From assembly GCA_044227705.1 (NCBI GenBank), contig JBGAWE010000187.1, positions 1 to 9,145 of the forward strand: DNA of 9,145 nt. The letters run 5' to 3'. Shown in pieces: positions 1 to 6,892 of this stretch. The position numbers and the translations under genes were made by a program. This DNA comes from JANOQP01 sp044227705 (GTDB taxonomy: Bacteria; Bacteroidota; Bacteroidia; Chitinophagales; Saprospiraceae). The notes under the pieces are model-generated. The model made no database searches. It was not told the DNA's origin and worked only from the letters and a program-made list of their open reading frames with translations. The first letter of the stretch is position 1. The number at the start of each line of letters is the position of its first letter.

Positions 1-1512
1 GAAAAGGTTCCGGACGAGCAGGCCGTACCGACGGACGCCGATTACCAGGCCTTTTTCAACGAGTCGAAACAGTCGTATTGGACGCCGGAGGAGCTTCGCT
101 TTGTCGAGTTCGCCCCGCTCGACGTTGTCCCGACATCGGCCGACTCGGCTGCGGTGAAAGGGAGCCTCACGAGCCAGATTGCCGCTTTCCAAGCCCTTTC
201 GGGCAAGGAAGACTCGACCTTTTGCATCTCGCACAACGGTTTCTACGACCCGAACAGCTACGTCAAGAAGATTGACTTCGAAAAAGCGGCCGACCAGATT
301 CTCGCCGCGCCGATTGGGACGGTCGTCGGCCCGTATTTCAGCGACGCGCGACGCGAATACCGTGTGGCCAAGGTCCTCGACAAAAAGAACTACCCGGACT
401 CGGTGAAGGCCCGCCACATCCTCATCCGGGCGACGAACGAGGCCGAACTCGTTCAGGCGAACAAGACCATCGACTCGCTCAAGCGCCTCATCGAAGGCGG
501 GATGCGCTTCGACTCGCTTGCCAAAAAGAACAGCCAGGACCCCGGCTCGGGCGCGAAGGGCGGCGACCTCGGCTACTTCGTCCCCGGCGCGATGGTGCCG
601 GAGTTCAACGCCGTTTGCTGCTTCACCGGCACGCCGGGCAAACTCTACAAGGTGCGTACGCAGTTCGGCGTACACCTTATTGATATTGTCGACCGCAAGG
701 CGGGCAAGGAAACCGGCGTCCGCCTCGCCTACATCGCCGCCCCGATGGAACCCTCCGAGGCCACCCAGCAGGCGGTGAAAGACCGCGCCATCGCCCTCAT
801 CAACAAGGCGAAAACGGGCACCGACCTCAAAAAAGAATGCGACGCCGCTGGCCTCAAGATGATGAGCAGCCCCGGCATCCGCTCGGCGGAGTACAGCAGC
901 GGCTTCGTCAACGCGCTCGGCTCGGCCGACGCGGTGCGCGATTTGCAGCGTTGGGCCTTTGGCAAGGATGTCAAAGTCGGCTCCGTCGCCCCTGAGGTGT
1001 TCGCGGTCCGCGACCCGGCGGGCGGTTTCTTTGATGCGAAATACATCGTCGCCTCGCTGAAAACCATCCTCCCGGCGGGCCTTCCGAAATGGTCGGACGT
1101 GAAACCGCAAATGGAAATGGCCGTCAAAAACCGCAAAAAGGCAGAAGTGATCAAAGGCAAGATCGGCGGCTCGAAAGACCTCGGCACCATCGCCGGAATG
1201 TGGGGCGTGAAGCTCGACACCGCGATGCAGGCATCCTTCGCCTCGCAGCAGATCGGGAAGGTCGGGCAGGAGCCGAAGGTCAACGGCAACTTCTGGCGCC
1301 TCGACGCCGGTCAGGTCAGCGACCCCATCGACGGGCAGTCGGGTGTCTTCGTCATCCAGCCGATGGGCAAGACTGCGGCAACCGCGCCGAGCGACCTGAC
1401 GATGTTCAAGAAACAGGCCATCGGCCGCTCGCTCTACGACGTCAACAACGGCCTCGTCAACGCGCTGAAAAAAAGTGCGGACGTGCAGGACAACCGCTCG
1501 AAGCATTATTGA
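1..1512 (+). CDS. Peptidyl-prolyl isomerase, PpiD/SurA type (5' partial)
   Basis: This is the C-terminal 503 residues of a periplasmic or membrane-anchored folding catalyst that isomerises X-Pro bonds in envelope proteins. The frame is open from base 1, so the start, any N-terminal anchor and the SurA_N-like chaperone part lie outside the window. A parvulin (rotamase) domain covers about window residues 135-232. It opens with ARHILI at 137-142, continues through an FDSLAKKNSQDP stretch and GGDLGYF, and ends with the QFGVHLIDI strand. The roughly 270 residues after it match the C-terminal chaperone region of Bacteroidota PpiD-like proteins, and the DNRSKHY ending is typical of them. Two adjacent cysteines (206-207) sit inside the parvulin domain, which is unusual. 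The gene ends at TGA 1510-1512 and is followed by an intrinsic terminator, so it is the last gene of its transcript. The family is clear; the choice between PpiD and SurA is not. Confidence 0.9.
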   Translation, partial: EKVPDEQAVPTDADYQAFFNESKQSYWTPEELRFVEFAPLDVVPTSADSAAVKGSLTSQIAAFQALSGKEDSTFCISHNGFYDPNSYVKKIDFEKAADQILAAPIGTVVGPYFSDARREYRVAKVLDKKNYPDSVKARHILIRATNEAELVQANKTIDSLKRLIEGGMRFDSLAKKNSQDPGSGAKGGDLGYFVPGAMVPEFNAVCCFTGTPGKLYKVRTQFGVHLIDIVDRKAGKETGVRLAYIAAPMEPSEATQQAVKDRAIALINKAKTGTDLKKECDAAGLKMMSSPGIRSAEYSSGFVNALGSADAVRDLQRWAFGKDVKVGSVAPEVFAVRDPAGGFFDAKYIVASLKTILPAGLPKWSDVKPQMEMAVKNRKKAEVIKGKIGGSKDLGTIAGMWGVKLDTAMQASFASQQIGKVGQEPKVNGNFWRLDAGQVSDPIDGQSGVFVIQPMGKTAATAPSDLTMFKKQAIGRSLYDVNNGLVNALKKSADVQDNRSKHY

Positions 1513-1532
1513 TGCCTACTTATTGAAACATC

Positions 1533-1574
1533 AAAAGGCCAATCCAACCGCTGACCCGGTGGGTTGGCCTTTTT
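1533..1574 (+). terminator. Intrinsic terminator after the PPIase gene
   Basis: The outer stem is ten perfect pairs, AAAAGGCCAA (1533-1542) with TTGGCCTTTT (1564-1573). An inner ACCG/CGGT stem (1547-1550 with 1557-1560) can stack within it. A run of five T ends at 1574. It begins 20 bases after the PPIase stop codon, where a rho-independent terminator is expected. The A-rich left flank would also give a short U tract on the other strand, but no minus-strand gene ends here. Confidence 0.85.
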
Positions 1575-1607
1575 CAATGGCGAAACAGCCAAACCGCCCA
1601 TTTATTC

Positions 1608-2231
1608 ATGGAACCAACCGGCTTCTGGTGCTCTGAAAACATCAACATGATCTTGCAATCGCTGGCTGTCCTGTCGGCAATGGCTGTCTTCGCCTGGCAG
1701 GCCCGCTCCCGCACGCTCGACAACGGCAAGGAGCTTTACCAGCGGCTCGAGTTCGCCTCCATTGACCTATTTAGGTTCGAGGCCGAGCACCAAGAGCAAA
1801 TGCAGATGCTCTACGACCGCGATCAGGTGGTTGACTACCAAAAGGACCCCATCGAGTTCCGGCGTCTGATGAACCATACGACAAGCATCCTAAACCTGTT
1901 CGAGATGGCGGTCGAGTTTCGGAGGAAGAAAATCACCTCGGCCGAGATTTTTGCCACTTGGGTGCCGTGGATGTACGGCATCACCAAATACCCAAACTTT
2001 CGCCGGATCTGGGTCTGGGACGAGGAAGAGGGCGTCCCGCTCTATGAAAACTACACCGTTACCCTTCAAAAGACCATTCACGCTGCCATCAAGTACAACT
2101 CCGTCGACGACTCGGACACCAAGGAGGACTGGCAAAACTTCCTCCTCGAAATCAAGAACATCTATGGCCAAAAAGTGGTGACCTATTTGTTCGACGACAA
2201 AAAAGACAACACTGCCGATGCCCAAGCCTGA
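1608..2231 (+). CDS. Unrecognised membrane-anchored protein, 207 aa
   Basis: I do not recognise the family. Residues about 14-30 (MILQSLAVLSAMAVFAW) form one hydrophobic segment. After it comes a soluble, mostly helical region rich in aromatic and charged residues, with landmarks LFRFEAEH (around 54-61), SILNLFEMAVEF, WVPWMYGI and WDEEEGVPLYENY. This suggests a single N-terminal anchor with a cytoplasmic domain. A general resemblance to small membrane-anchored proteins of DUF4760 type is only an impression. The start at 1608 gives a 13-residue leader before the anchor; Met14 (1647) is an alternative start. No Shine-Dalgarno sequence is visible. The last 14 bases overlap the start of the GNAT gene, so the two are probably cotranscribed. 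The upstream terminator ends only 33 bases before the start, leaving little room for a promoter. Confidence 0.75.
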   Translation: MEPTGFWCSENINMILQSLAVLSAMAVFAWQARSRTLDNGKELYQRLEFASIDLFRFEAEHQEQMQMLYDRDQVVDYQKDPIEFRRLMNHTTSILNLFEMAVEFRRKKITSAEIFATWVPWMYGITKYPNFRRIWVWDEEEGVPLYENYTVTLQKTIHAAIKYNSVDDSDTKEDWQNFLLEIKNIYGQKVVTYLFDDKKDNTADAQA

Positions 2232-2733
2232 CCAACCTGCCGACCTTCAATTCCACTGGGCAGACCGCCCAGCCGACGCCTCCAAATACGCCGCCTTCTT
2301 CGTCGCCAACGTCGAGCCGAGCTACATCTCGCACGGCGAGATCATTGACGGCCGCGCCATCGACGGGCAAACGTGGTCGCCGAGAATCAAGGCCATCATG
2401 GCCGCCGATTTCCGAAAAGGGCTGAAAAACCAGAAGTCCGACGGCTCGCACCTCGCCGTCTGCGCGCTGGATGGCCGCCTCGCTTCCATTGCCCTAATCG
2501 ACGTGATGGGCGGCGTGTCGCTGGCCATTTTACAAGACATTGTCGTGTCGTCGGAGTTTCGCGGCCACGGGGTAGGCGGGCGGTTCGTCGAATGGATTGA
2601 AAAGGAACTGTCCGCCCGCTTCGGCATCCGCCGAATAATGATTGAGAGCGGCGTCGACAACCACGGGGCGCACCACTTTTTCCAGCGGCGCGGGTTTGCC
2701 ATCTCGTCGCACGTCCTGTTGAAGGAGATTTGA
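2218..2733 (+). CDS. GNAT-family N-acetyltransferase, 171 aa
   Basis: This is a cytoplasmic acetyltransferase of the Gcn5-related fold, which moves an acetyl group from acetyl-CoA to an amine; the substrate cannot be read from sequence. The acetyl-CoA pyrophosphate loop (motif A) is visible as RGHGVG at residues 115-120, following the strand AILQDIVVSSEF (103-114). Motif B follows as IESGVDNHGAHHFFQRRGF (142-160), the usual 'N..A...Y/F...GF' pattern in which the new residue position ends in RRGF. The N-terminal 80 residues are less typical and probably shape the acceptor site. The start overlaps the preceding gene by 14 bases, which suggests translational coupling. No toxin-antitoxin partner (ribbon-helix-helix antitoxin) is present, so a TacT-like toxin is unlikely. 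Confidence 0.88.
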   Translation: MPKPDQPADLQFHWADRPADASKYAAFFVANVEPSYISHGEIIDGRAIDGQTWSPRIKAIMAADFRKGLKNQKSDGSHLAVCALDGRLASIALIDVMGGVSLAILQDIVVSSEFRGHGVGGRFVEWIEKELSARFGIRRIMIESGVDNHGAHHFFQRRGFAISSHVLLKEI

Positions 2734-2844
2734 CGCAGGCGATGACGCGGCTGATAACCTCCCCGCCTTTCGATTCATTTAACATTCAGGTTAAACCCGA
2801 GGTAAAAGCGGCCGCTATCAATCCCGCCAAGCAGGCCGGTTTTC

Positions 2845-2852
2845 TAATTTTG
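2845..2852 (+). promoter_or_regulatory. Bacteroidota -7 promoter element before dsbD
   Basis: TAATTTTG matches all fixed positions of the Bacteroidota -7 consensus TAnnTTTG and lies 24 bases before the dsbD ATG. That would place transcription start a few bases downstream and give a short leader. No TTTG or TTG -33 element is visible at the expected distance (about 2820-2827), so the assignment rests on the -7 box and its position. The rest of the 2734-2876 gap shows nothing else I can name. Confidence 0.45.
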
Positions 2853-2876
2853 AGCCATTATCAAAACCACAGTTCC

Positions 2877-5093
2877 ATGACCCGCTCCGTTCTCGCTGCC
2901 GTCTTCTCGATTCTTTTTCTCTCGAATATCATAGCTCAAAACCCGGTCAAATGGTCTTTTTCCGCCAAGCCCGCTGGCGGCGACCAAGTCGACCTAGTCT
3001 TCGATGCCATCATCGAGGACGGGTGGAGCACCTACTCGCAGTTCCTCGGCGGCGACGACGGGCCGGTGCCGACCTCTTTCACCTTCAAAGAAGGCCCGCA
3101 CTACAAGCTGATCGGCAAGGCCTCGGAGGGCGGCGAGAAGAAGACCATGTTCGACAAGGTCTTCGGGATGGAATTGACCAAGTTCAAGCACCACGCGATT
3201 TTCACCCAAAGGATTCAGGTGGTCGACGGCTCGAAGCCGGTCGGCGGCTTTTTGGAGTACATGACCTGCAACGATGAGATGTGCCTGCCGCCCAAACAAG
3301 TCGATTTTTCCATAAAAATACCTGCAACGGGAACAGGCGCGACCGCGGCTCCGACCAACCAAAAGGTTGAAAATCAGCCTGTTACGCCGAAAACCGAAAT
3401 CAAAATTCCGCCCGGTGGCCCCGGCCAAGCCGACCCGCCGAAGCCCGAGGACCCGAACAAGCCCAAGTCTGAAAAAGGCGGCGACGGGCAGGCCAACACC
3501 CAAATCGCCGATGACCTCGGCCCCTCGATGGGCTTCGCCGGAAGCGGTTTTCAAAAGCCGGACGACCCCGATTTTCAGGGCTTTTTCGAGGGCAAAAGGG
3601 AAATCGACGCAGCCAACCCCGTCAACAAGTGCGGCTTTCAAGCCGAGGCGTCGAACTCCTTGTGGAAGATTTTTGCGGGAGGCTTCGTCGGCGGATTGCT
3701 CGCGCTGCTCACCCCGTGCGTCTTTCCGATGCTGCCGATGACGGTCGGGTTTTTCACCAAGGGCGGCCGCGACAAAAAGAAGGGCCTCCGCGACGCGCTC
3801 CTCTACGGCCTGTCCATAATCGTGCTGTACACGGGCGTGGGCATCGGGCTGGTCTCAGCGTTCGGGCCGACGGTGCTGAACGAGATGGCCTCGAACGTCT
3901 GGTTCAACCTCGCCTTCTTCCTGATTTTCCTCGTCTTCGCCGTCTCATTTTTTGGCCTTTTTGAAATCACGCTGCCCGCCTCCTGGAGCACAGCGACCGA
4001 CAAGATGGCCGACAAGGGCGGCTTCCTCGGCATCTTCTTCATGGCGGCGACTCTGGCCATCGTGTCGTTTTCGTGCACCGGCCCCATCGTTGGGACGCTG
4101 CTCGTACAGACCGCGCAGGGAGCAAGCTCGATGCTGTTCGGGCGGATTCCGGTGGAGCCGGTGGTCGGGATGTTCGGGTTTTCGCTGGCGCTGGCACTGC
4201 CGTTCGCACTCTTCGCGGCCTTCCCGGCCTGGCTGAAATCGATGCCGAAATCGGGCGGCTGGATGGATAACGTGAAGGTCACGCTCGGCTTCCTCGAACT
4301 CGCGCTCGCGTTCAAGTTCCTCTCGACGGCCGACCTCGTGCGGCACTGGGGCCTCATCAAGTTCGAGCTTTTCCTCGGCGTCTGGATTTTGCTGGCCCTT
4401 CTTTTGGCGGCCTATCAGTTCGGTTTATTGACAAAATGGCTGAAAGGCGCCTCTGGCAAGATGTCGGCCGGGCGGTGGGTGACGGGCGGCCTTGCCCTCC
4501 TTTTCGGCCTCTACATGATAAACGGGCTGTCGAAATACGAGGCCATGTCGCTGCTCTCGGGCATTGCTCCTCCTGTCCACTACAACTTCTTCCGCCCGCA
4601 GGAATGCCCGCACGGGTTGAACTGCTACAAGGATTTCGACGAGGCGGCGGCCTATGCGAAGAAGGTCAACAAGCCCATTTTCGTCGACTTCACCGGCCAC
4701 AGCTGTGTCAACTGCCGGAAGATGGAAGAGAACGTATGGGTGAAACCCGAAATCCTCGATGTCTTGAAAAAGGACTTTGTGGTCGTCTCGCTCTACGTCG
4801 ACGACGACACGCAGATTTTCCCCGGCGACAAGTTCAAGTACCTCCTCGACCCGCGCACCGGCGAAAAGATAAAGGACACGGGCGACAAGTGGTCGTCCTT
4901 CCAGGTCAACAACTTCAACATCACGGCCCAGCCGCTCTACGTCCTCATGGCGCCCGACTGCAAGACCGTGCTGACCAACCCCGTGCCGTACACACCGGAC
5001 GTGGACAAGTACAAGTCCTTCTTGGAGTGTGGACTGGCGGGTTTTGACCAATATGAAAAGTCGGTTGGGCAGCCGGTCATGGGCATGAAGTGA
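2877..5093 (+). CDS. dsbD: Thiol:disulfide interchange protein DsbD, 738 aa
   Basis: DsbD carries electrons from cytoplasmic thioredoxin through the inner membrane to periplasmic thiol proteins such as disulfide isomerases and cytochrome c maturation factors. A signal peptide (residues 1-20, ending at AQ) leads into the immunoglobulin-like alpha domain, with its redox pair at C131 and C136 (TCNDEMC). A long Pro/Lys/Gly-rich linker spans about 150-255. Around eight membrane segments follow (about 265-552), with the two intramembrane cysteines C281 (TPCVFP) and C400 (SFSCTGP). The C-terminal thioredoxin-like domain has CVNC at 610-613. All three cysteine pairs of a working DsbD are thus present. 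An extra pair, C577 and C583 (CPHGLNC), lies just before the thioredoxin domain. I chose ATG 2877 because it starts directly at a clean signal peptide and follows a promoter-like element; the frame is open further upstream but reads poorly. Confidence 0.96.
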   Translation: MTRSVLAAVFSILFLSNIIAQNPVKWSFSAKPAGGDQVDLVFDAIIEDGWSTYSQFLGGDDGPVPTSFTFKEGPHYKLIGKASEGGEKKTMFDKVFGMELTKFKHHAIFTQRIQVVDGSKPVGGFLEYMTCNDEMCLPPKQVDFSIKIPATGTGATAAPTNQKVENQPVTPKTEIKIPPGGPGQADPPKPEDPNKPKSEKGGDGQANTQIADDLGPSMGFAGSGFQKPDDPDFQGFFEGKREIDAANPVNKCGFQAEASNSLWKIFAGGFVGGLLALLTPCVFPMLPMTVGFFTKGGRDKKKGLRDALLYGLSIIVLYTGVGIGLVSAFGPTVLNEMASNVWFNLAFFLIFLVFAVSFFGLFEITLPASWSTATDKMADKGGFLGIFFMAATLAIVSFSCTGPIVGTLLVQTAQGASSMLFGRIPVEPVVGMFGFSLALALPFALFAAFPAWLKSMPKSGGWMDNVKVTLGFLELALAFKFLSTADLVRHWGLIKFELFLGVWILLALLLAAYQFGLLTKWLKGASGKMSAGRWVTGGLALLFGLYMINGLSKYEAMSLLSGIAPPVHYNFFRPQECPHGLNCYKDFDEAAAYAKKVNKPIFVDFTGHSCVNCRKMEENVWVKPEILDVLKKDFVVVSLYVDDDTQIFPGDKFKYLLDPRTGEKIKDTGDKWSSFQVNNFNITAQPLYVLMAPDCKTVLTNPVPYTPDVDKYKSFLECGLAGFDQYEKSVGQPVMGMK

Positions 5094-5099
5094 TTGCTT

Positions 5100-5171
5100 T
5101 TTGCCACAAAGACGCAGCGGGCGCGGAGTTTTCGGATGTAAGCTCCGCGCCCGCTGCGTCTTTGCGGCAAA
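5100..5171. repeat. Large near-perfect inverted repeat, 29-base arms
   Basis: The left arm (5100-5128, beginning TTTGCCACAAAGACG) is the reverse complement of the right arm (5143-5171) with a single mismatch, around a 14-base centre. It starts six bases after the dsbD stop. Neither strand shows a T run after the stem, so it is not a standard intrinsic terminator, although so stable a hairpin could still protect the dsbD mRNA 3' end. Its GC-rich core and the CACAAAGACGCAG motif look like a dispersed intergenic palindrome (REP/BIME-like or MITE-like). Only one copy is in the window, so a dispersed nature is inference. Confidence 0.8.
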
Positions 5172-5190
5172 CCAAATCAAGATAGCTTCG
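5161..5190 (+). promoter_or_regulatory. Candidate Bacteroidota promoter before the 5210 gene
   Basis: TTTG at 5161-5164 (-33-like) is followed after 18 bases by TAGCTTCG at 5183-5190, which matches five of the six fixed positions of TAnnTTTG. The spacing fits the Bacteroidota pattern, and the -7 box ends 19 bases before ATG 5210. The -33 part lies inside the right arm of the inverted repeat, so the palindrome may supply half of the promoter. Evidence is pattern match only. Confidence 0.35.
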
Positions 5191-5209
5191 CCCATCAAAA
5201 CTCCCCGGC

Positions 5210-5677
5210 ATGAGAGAAGAACCGCTCTTTCTGGTCTCCGTCCAGTCAAAGCTGGCCTACCAAATCAACGAGAACTTCTACCACGGCATGCACTTCGTCT
5301 GGTGCTCGCCGGGGTTCGACTGCCCGGGCAACCCGGACAAATCAAACCCGAGAGCGATTTTCACCGCCTGGCGTGAGGACATTTTGAACAAGAACCTCAA
5401 AAGCAGTTTTATCGACAGGAACAAGCAAGGCATCCTTCGAGGAATCAAACATCATTTATCACAGGGGTGGATAGACGATCGAACCGCCAACTTCCTCGAA
5501 GAATTGACCGACAAAGCCGAATTCGACTACTTTTGTCCCATCCTCTACGTGATTCCATACCAGCTTGTAAAGCACCTTGTCGAGGGTGTCGAGCTGGAAA
5601 AAAGGGCTGGCGCTTTCTCCACCGAGTTTAAGATCCCGGATCTGCCGCCCACTTTTTTCAACGTCTTCGAAATATGA
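5210..5677 (+). CDS. Unknown protein, 155 aa, first of a coupled pair
   Basis: I cannot assign a family with confidence. It is a soluble protein with no signal peptide or membrane segment. The ordered segments look conserved-domain-like: an N-terminal strand LFLVSVQSKLAYQI (6-19), a HFVWCSP...C loop with C32 and C38 followed by a Pro/Asn/Ser-rich turn (39-47), a charged helical middle (50-105), and a hydrophobic core FDYFCPILYVIPYQLV (105-120), with a short acidic end PPTFFNVFEI. Its stop codon overlaps the start of the next gene as ATGA (5674-5677), a classic coupling arrangement, so the two products probably act together. Parts of this gene are AT-richer than the neighbours: bases 5401-5460 contain 24 G+C of 60 and 5521-5580 contain 26, whereas 541-600 in the PPIase gene contains 47. 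That fits acquired accessory DNA. There is no catalytic motif I can point to. Confidence 0.75.
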   Translation: MREEPLFLVSVQSKLAYQINENFYHGMHFVWCSPGFDCPGNPDKSNPRAIFTAWREDILNKNLKSSFIDRNKQGILRGIKHHLSQGWIDDRTANFLEELTDKAEFDYFCPILYVIPYQLVKHLVEGVELEKRAGAFSTEFKIPDLPPTFFNVFEI

Positions 5678-6075
5678 AAACCACGTCACTGACCAATCAT
5701 CTCAAAAGGCTCAACAAGTCTGACTACACGATTATCACCTACGACCTGTTCCGCATCCTGATGAATGCCGGCGACGGAGACTACTGGGTGAGTCAGCCAG
5801 ATGGAGCCACGGGCGAGACCCGTGTCAAGCTCGACAAAATCCTCGCTTCCATTGGCTTCGAAGAAAATTGGAACAAGCCAGGTTATGCCCAGGAAATGTT
5901 GGAGGAGCTGCAAACCTTCGTCCAATGGAAACGTGACCAGAAGAAGGTCGACATGGAGCGCATCCAGCGGGTGCTCGACATCATGTTCAACACGCCCCTT
6001 CCTTTAGTCCACAACGGGGAGCGGAAAAGGTCGTTGGCCCACGAGGTTGCCCTGGCCAAGACCGGCTCTCGGTGA
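5674..6075 (+). CDS. Unknown protein, 133 aa, second of a coupled pair
   Basis: No family is recognised. It is a small, soluble, probably mostly helical protein. The first 30 residues (SLTNHLKRLNKSDYTIITYD) read like a helix followed by a strand. The middle (NAGDGDYWVSQPDGATGE, 39-56) is a Gly/Asp-rich loop, and the C-terminal half (about 75-118) is a long charged helical stretch with many Lys, Glu and Gln. The last 20 residues are basic. The start lies within the ATGA overlap with the preceding gene, which implies translational re-initiation and matched amounts of both proteins. A strong terminator follows about 30 bases after the stop, so the pair forms a closed two-gene unit. No nuclease, DNA-binding or enzyme motif is evident. 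Confidence 0.72.
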   Translation: MKTTSLTNHLKRLNKSDYTIITYDLFRILMNAGDGDYWVSQPDGATGETRVKLDKILASIGFEENWNKPGYAQEMLEELQTFVQWKRDQKKVDMERIQRVLDIMFNTPLPLVHNGERKRSLAHEVALAKTGSR

Positions 6076-6107
6076 TTGCACCGCGGCCTTCCTGTTGTCC
6101 CGCCCGA

Positions 6108-6152
6108 AAGAAAGAATCGCCGCCCCGTTGTTCGGGGCGGCGATTCTTTTTT
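6108..6152. terminator. Strong bidirectional terminator between convergent genes
   Basis: A 17-base perfect stem pairs 6111-6127 with 6133-6149 around a 5-base loop (TTGTT), with GC-rich CGCCGCCCCG at its top. The pairing can extend outward to 6108. On the plus strand the stem ends in TTTTTT (6147-6152). On the minus strand it ends in a T-rich CTTTCTTT tract. It sits between the plus-strand unknown pair and the minus-strand msrB, which converge here, so it can stop transcription from both sides. Confidence 0.92.
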
Positions 6153-6171
6153 CACGCGGTGTAATACCGTG

Positions 6172-6714
6172 CTACTTGACGAATTGGAGCGCGGCCGAGT
6201 TCATGCAATAGCGCAGGCCTGTCGGCTCGGGGCCGTCCTCGAAGACGTGGCCGAGGTGGCCGCCGCACCTGCCGCAGACGACTTCCACCCTGACCATGCC
6301 GAAGCTCTCGTCGCGGTGCTCGACGACCACGTCAGAGCGAATCGGCTGAAAGAAGCTCGGCCAACCGGTTCCGCTCTCGAACTTCGTCTTAGAGGTGAAA
6401 AGCGGCAGTTTGCAGGCGGCACAGAGGTAGGTGCCGGTCGCGTGGTTGTCGTAATACTTGCCAGTGTAGGCCCGCTCGGTTCCGGCCTCGCGCATAACGT
6501 GGAAGGTCTCGGTGGGTAGCAGCTTCTTCCATTCGGTGTCGGTCTTTTCAACTTTCACGATTTTTTCGGGAAGGACCACCGAGTCGACGGCTATTTCAGC
6601 AAGCGGCGCGGGCATCGATGCCTCGGTCGAGGGTTGCCCAGCCGGGCGGTTCTCCGACCGGCACCCAAACGCGGCAAAGACGAGGTTGAGCGAGAGGATG
6701 AGCAGATTGTTCAT
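6172..6714 (-). CDS. msrB: Peptide-methionine (R)-S-oxide reductase MsrB, probable lipoprotein
   Basis: MsrB reduces the R epimer of methionine sulfoxide in damaged proteins back to methionine. The 180-residue product has the whole catalytic domain at about 57-178: the structural zinc cysteines C98/C101 (CAAC) and C147/C150 (CGRC), the substrate-binding GTGWPSF (115-121), HLGHVF (153-158), and the catalytic cysteine C170 in RYCMNSAAL. The N-terminus (MNNLLILSLNLVFAAFGC) is a hydrophobic leader with a lipobox-like end at C18. Its -3 residue is Ala rather than the preferred Leu/Val, so lipidation is likely but not certain. A low-complexity tether (19-50) follows. The enzyme therefore probably works outside the cytoplasm, where it would need a reductant, which fits the dsbD gene in the same window. 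It reads toward the shared terminator at 6108-6152. Confidence 0.95.
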   Translation of the reverse strand: MNNLLILSLNLVFAAFGCRSENRPAGQPSTEASMPAPLAEIAVDSVVLPEKIVKVEKTDTEWKKLLPTETFHVMREAGTERAYTGKYYDNHATGTYLCAACKLPLFTSKTKFESGTGWPSFFQPIRSDVVVEHRDESFGMVRVEVVCGRCGGHLGHVFEDGPEPTGLRYCMNSAALQFVK

Positions 6715-6852
6715 TTTGAAAAAAGAGTTTTGAATGGCGGGCCGATTGCCCGGTTTGAATATCTACGAGGCAAAACTGCGAACGGCTCGCCGAGATTTCT
6801 TTTGAGATGAACGCCGCCCTCAAAAGTCCGCGCCGGGACATCCCCCAAAGCA

Positions 6853-6888
6853 AAACCGGCGGGCCAGCTTTCGCCGACCCGCCGGTTT
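6853..6888 (-). terminator. Intrinsic terminator after the 108-aa gene
   Basis: An 11-base perfect stem pairs AAACCGGCGGG (6853-6863) with CCCGCCGGTTT (6878-6888). On the minus strand it begins four bases after the stop of the 6893-7219 gene and is followed by TTTTGCTTT, an imperfect U tract. It is therefore a plausible terminator for that gene and separates it from msrB. The remaining gap, 6715-6852, shows nothing else; I found no convincing promoter for msrB. Confidence 0.75.
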
Positions 6889-6892
6889 GCGT

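Noticed and set aside
2730..2876. Upstream extension of dsbD from TTG 2730
   Set aside because: It would put 49 residues with no signal character before an otherwise clean signal peptide, overlap the GNAT stop, and include the promoter-like element. ATG 2877 is far better.
5100..5171. The inverted repeat as an intrinsic terminator of dsbD
   Set aside because: There is no T run after the stem on either strand. A role in mRNA stability remains possible.
4425..5249. Long minus-strand open frame over the end of dsbD
   Set aside because: It lies opposite well-supported dsbD coding sequence, and its composition (Arg/Leu/Val-rich, no domain) is that of an antisense shadow in GC-rich DNA.
4937..5376. 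Two opposite open frames sharing the same MPQRRSGRG start
   Set aside because: The identical peptides come from the two arms of the inverted repeat read on opposite strands, so they are by-products of the palindrome.
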